DNA of 6,844 nt from an uncultured Anaerolineae bacterium (GTDB lineage: Bacteria; Chloroflexota; Anaerolineae; B4-G1; DUEL01), in assembly GCA_937942115.1 (NCBI GenBank), contig CALDFY010000385.1:1-6844 (forward strand), written 5' to 3'. The translations under genes were made by a program, and so were the position numbers. Positions within the stretch are counted from its first letter, which is position 1. Each line of letters starts with the position of its first letter. A model generated the notes under the pieces. That model was not told the DNA's origin. It did not search any database and saw nothing but the letters and a program-made list of their open reading frames with translations. Of the stretch, positions 5,458 to 6,844 are shown one piece after another.

Positions 5458-6502
5458 GCTCTTCCTCCAGCAGTCGCCGGGTTGCGGCCACCAGGCCGAA
5501 GCAGCCGGTCAGCATCATATCGCCGTAGGGCGCGGCGAAGTGGTAGCCCAGGGGGGCGGCCAGATGGCGTTGCGGGCCGGTCACAGCGACGAAGCGGAAG
5601 CCGCCATCGGGGACGTAATCCGGACTGATATAGGCGCCATGGCCGTTATCTCCGTAAACCTCTTCGTCGGTCAACGTGCCGGCACGGAGGCGCTCCACCA
5701 GTTGCCGGAGTTTCTCTGTCGTGATCAGGACGGTGTGATGCTCAAAGAGGCCCAGGATACGCCCGGCCCGCAGGAGCACTGCCACGGTGTGCTGATTGCC
5801 CACGTTGACGGCGATCAGCCCCTCCTCCTGGTAGGCCACCGCCACCGGGTCCTCCAGGATCCCCCAGAGCGCGGCCGGACCGGTATCCATCAGAACCGCG
5901 CCGGGGGCGTCCCGCTGTACCGCCTGCATGCGGGTATAGGGAGCGGGGACCTCCCGGTAGGCCAGCCGAACCATCTCCCCGCCGCTGCGGACGAATTCCC
6001 GCCACAGATGGAAGCGGAAGCGGCGATTGGAGCCCTCCAGGCACTCTCCGTGGTCCTGCACCGCTACCGCCACCGTCTCCGGCAGGGAGACGCCAAAGGG
6101 GGCCAGCATATTCGCCAATATCTCCAGGTCCACATCCCGTGTCCGCAGGGTGACCAAGCCGGGCAGGTCCGGCGGCTCATCGGTGATGATGTACCCCAGT
6201 TGTCGCACCTCTTCCAGGTTGTCCCGCACCGTCAGCGCCGCACGCGGGGTGATGTAGACAGGGTATCCGGCCTGGATGTGCCGTTTCATCGCGCTGACGA
6301 TGGGCCCGCCGCCCATCAGGTTGCCCGTCAGAAAGAGGGGGCGGCCTTCCTGGGTCGCCTGCCGCACCCGACGGGCCAGCACCGTCGTCCACGACGGCAG
6401 GACCAGTTTGACGTTGTTCTCCATCGGCTGCCCGGCCTCCCAGATGAGGATGTCCTGGGTGCCCGCGCCGACGTCTATGGCCAGAATTCGGTTCAATCCC
6501 AT
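5450..6502 (-). CDS. DUF1786 family protein (COG4012), ASKHA-like nucleotide-binding fold
   Basis: This 350-residue protein matches the DUF1786 family by its opening ILAIDVGAGTQDILIW (D10, G12, G14, T15, D17), an actin/Hsp70-like phosphate-1 loop. A second phosphate-like block is IAVNVGNQHTVAVLL (N233-T239). A TGCFGL block near residue 332 may form the adenosine site. Some databases call the family 'pyruvate formate-lyase activating', but this protein has only two cysteines (one in HGECLEG, one in TGCFG) and no CxxxCxxC, so a radical-SAM role is not supported. Its function is unknown; an ATP-binding or kinase-like role is inferred. The ATG at 6502 is preferred because GGAGGA lies four bases upstream and the -10 box of a good promoter ends at 6522. 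Earlier in-frame starts would place the promoter inside the gene. It overlaps moeA by 8 bases, so a link to molybdenum cofactor use is plausible but unproven. Confidence 0.88.
   Translation of the reverse strand: MGLNRILAIDVGAGTQDILIWEAGQPMENNVKLVLPSWTTVLARRVRQATQEGRPLFLTGNLMGGGPIVSAMKRHIQAGYPVYITPRAALTVRDNLEEVRQLGYIITDEPPDLPGLVTLRTRDVDLEILANMLAPFGVSLPETVAVAVQDHGECLEGSNRRFRFHLWREFVRSGGEMVRLAYREVPAPYTRMQAVQRDAPGAVLMDTGPAALWGILEDPVAVAYQEEGLIAVNVGNQHTVAVLLRAGRILGLFEHHTVLITTEKLRQLVERLRAGTLTDEEVYGDNGHGAYISPDYVPDGGFRFVAVTGPQRHLAAPLGYHFAAPYGDMMLTGCFGLVAATRRLLEEEHG
5462..5468 (-). promoter_or_regulatory. Strong ribosome binding site of moeA
   Basis: The minus strand reads GGAGGAA, GAGC, then ATG at 5457. 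The site is formed by the last sense codons (EEEHG) of the DUF1786 gene, which supports coupled translation and fixes the moeA start. Confidence 0.8.
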
Positions 6503-6506
6503 GGGG

Positions 6507-6512
6507 TCCTCC
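6507..6512 (-). promoter_or_regulatory. Ribosome binding site deciding the DUF1786 start
   Basis: The minus strand reads GGAGGA, CCCC, then ATG at 6502. The alternative ATGs at 6514, 6520 and 6523 and the TTG at 6550 have no comparable site. Confidence 0.8.
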
Positions 6513-6521
6513 ATTGCCATC

Positions 6522-6550
6522 ATCCTACGGCAAAAGGGGGATTCTGTCAA
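6522..6550 (-). promoter_or_regulatory. Sigma-70-type promoter of the DUF1786-moeA-mtaB operon
   Basis: The minus strand has a perfect -35 TTGACA (6550-6545), a 17-base spacer, and -10 TAGGAT (6527-6522), which keeps the key A and final T of TATAAT. Transcription should start near 6515, giving a very short leader of about 12 bases that just includes the ribosome binding site. The -35 box would be read as the start of the longer open frame (TTG ACA), which explains why that longer reading is spurious. Confidence 0.75.
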
Positions 6551-6600
6551 GTATGGTGCTCACCTGGGGGGAGGGAACCCTCACAAGTGTGGGTTTTTTG

Positions 6601-6623
6601 CGCCCCCTTCGTTCTGGGGGGCG
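6601..6623. repeat. Small hairpin CGCCCCC/GGGGGCG
   Basis: A 7-bp perfect stem (6601-6607 with 6617-6623) encloses a 9-base loop containing TTCGTTC. It is the leftmost of the hairpin cluster and lies outside the CCTCACC-bounded unit. Confidence 0.6.
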
Positions 6624-6684
6624 GCAGGCTTCTTTGCCCCTCACCCCCCTTACCCCCTCCCCATCGCTCCGCTCTGGGGAGGGG

Positions 6685-6719
6685 TTTTTGGGCGGGCGGC
6701 TTCGCCGCCCGCCCAAAAA
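6685..6719. repeat. Perfect 16-bp hairpin with TTC loop
   Basis: The arms at 6685-6700 and 6704-6719 pair perfectly (TTTTTGGGCGGGCGGC and its complement). The T-run is on the 5' side and the A-run on the 3' side on both strands, the reverse of an intrinsic terminator. It is therefore treated as a palindromic module and not a terminator. Confidence 0.9.
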
Positions 6720-6729
6720 TCCCCTCGTT

Positions 6730-6770
6730 CCCCTCCCCTCTCCCGAACTTCGTTCGGGAGAGGGGAGGGG
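6730..6770. repeat. Perfect 19-bp hairpin with TTC loop
   Basis: The arms at 6730-6748 and 6752-6770 are exact complements, with GAAC-TTC-GTTC at the tip. It is the longest perfect palindrome in the window and is not followed by a T-run. A similar but shorter TTC/GAA-loop style recurs at 6773-6787 and at 3887-3899. Confidence 0.92.
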
Positions 6771-6821
6771 GTAGCGGCGAAGCCGCTGGGGGTGGGGTGA
6801 GGTTCACGCCCGGCGCGAAGT

Positions 6822-6844
6822 GTAGGGGCAACCCTTGCGGTTGC
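6822..6844. repeat. Inverted repeat cut by the right window edge
   Basis: GCAACC (6828-6833) pairs with GGTTGC (6839-6844) across the loop CTTGC. The preceding GTAGGG suggests that the stem continues beyond the window as CCCTAC. GTAGGGGCAACC-type palindromes are, from recall, common dispersed repeats in Chloroflexi-like genomes. Confidence 0.5.

Larger units (their letters stand above)
6639..6802. repeat. Composite palindromic repeat element with four internal hairpins
   Basis: The 164-bp unit is bounded by perfect 9-bp inverted repeats, CCTCACCCC (6639-6647) and GGGGTGAGG (6794-6802). Inside, in order, are a 9-bp stem (6654-6662 with 6676-6684), a 16-bp stem (6685-6719), a 19-bp stem (6730-6770) and a 6-bp stem with GAA loop (6773-6787). 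The terminal CCTCACC/GGTGAGG and C-rich stem style match the element inside mtaB, so both seem to be members of a non-coding repeat family. No transposase is present in the window. Confidence 0.85.
6503..6844. other. Noncoding region upstream of the operon, filled with palindromes
   Basis: This 342-base stretch holds no convincing gene. From left to right it contains the operon promoter, a weak imperfect hairpin (6576-6595), a cluster of GC-rich hairpins (6601-6802), and a truncated inverted repeat at the right edge. The open frames that cross it are Pro/Gly/Arg-rich readings of the repeats on both strands. Confidence 0.8.

Noticed and set aside
4462..5628. Plus-strand open frame of 388 codons across moeA
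   Set aside because: It is antisense to moeA and low in complexity (His/Arg/Gly-rich), as expected from reading a GC-rich gene backwards.
6576..6599. Hairpin followed by a T-run, terminator-like on the plus strand
   Set aside because: The stem is short with a mismatch, and no plus-strand gene lies to its left that it could terminate.
6654..6689. 9-bp GC stem followed by TTTTT on the plus strand
   Set aside because: It has terminator shape, but no plus-strand transcript is expected here, and the T-run is the arm of the next palindrome.
6514..6831. Small open frames on both strands in the upstream region
   Set aside because: They are translations of the palindromic repeats, Pro/Arg/Gly-rich, without a ribosome binding site or recognisable domain.

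Overview
All seven genes lie on the minus strand, so transcription runs from right to left. The housekeeping genes are GC-rich (42 of 60 bases are G or C at 4381-4440). The window also carries multi-hairpin palindromic elements and a GTGARRC heptamer array. This mix (DUF1786 next to moeA, C-rich palindromic elements and heptamer repeats) resembles Chloroflexota of the Anaerolineae type. That is an inference from gene and repeat style only, since no marker gene is present.

Right part (about 6850 to 2928): a 340-base upstream region packed with hairpins is followed by a good sigma-70-type promoter (TTGACA, 17-base spacer, TAGGAT). After it come a DUF1786-family ASKHA-like protein, moeA (molybdopterin molybdenumtransferase) and mtaB (tRNA t6A37 methylthiotransferase). 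The DUF1786 and moeA genes overlap by 8 bases, and mtaB starts 4 bases after moeA, so the three look like one operon. mtaB has a 118-bp palindromic repeat inside its reading frame, which adds about 35 Pro-rich residues between the N-terminal cluster domain and the radical-SAM domain.

Middle (2855 to 2935): an extended -10 box overlaps the mtaB stop codon. It is followed by eight tandem 7-bp units that fill the short gap before the next gene.

Left part (2854 to 240): three overlapping genes of lower GC content encode a fused MNT nucleotidyltransferase-HEPN protein, an AAA/ABC-type (OLD/RecF-like) ATPase, and a small TOPRIM-like (DUF4276-type) protein. This is the most interesting part of the window. 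ATPase+TOPRIM pairs and MNT/HEPN pairs are each linked to phage defence or toxin-antitoxin activity. Here both kinds are tied together by overlapping reading frames, which suggests a compact composite defence system. That function is an inference.

The left edge holds the start of a HIT-family gene, 17 bases behind the TOPRIM-like gene. It is GC-rich again and is probably host backbone. No RNA genes, CRISPR array or transposase were seen.
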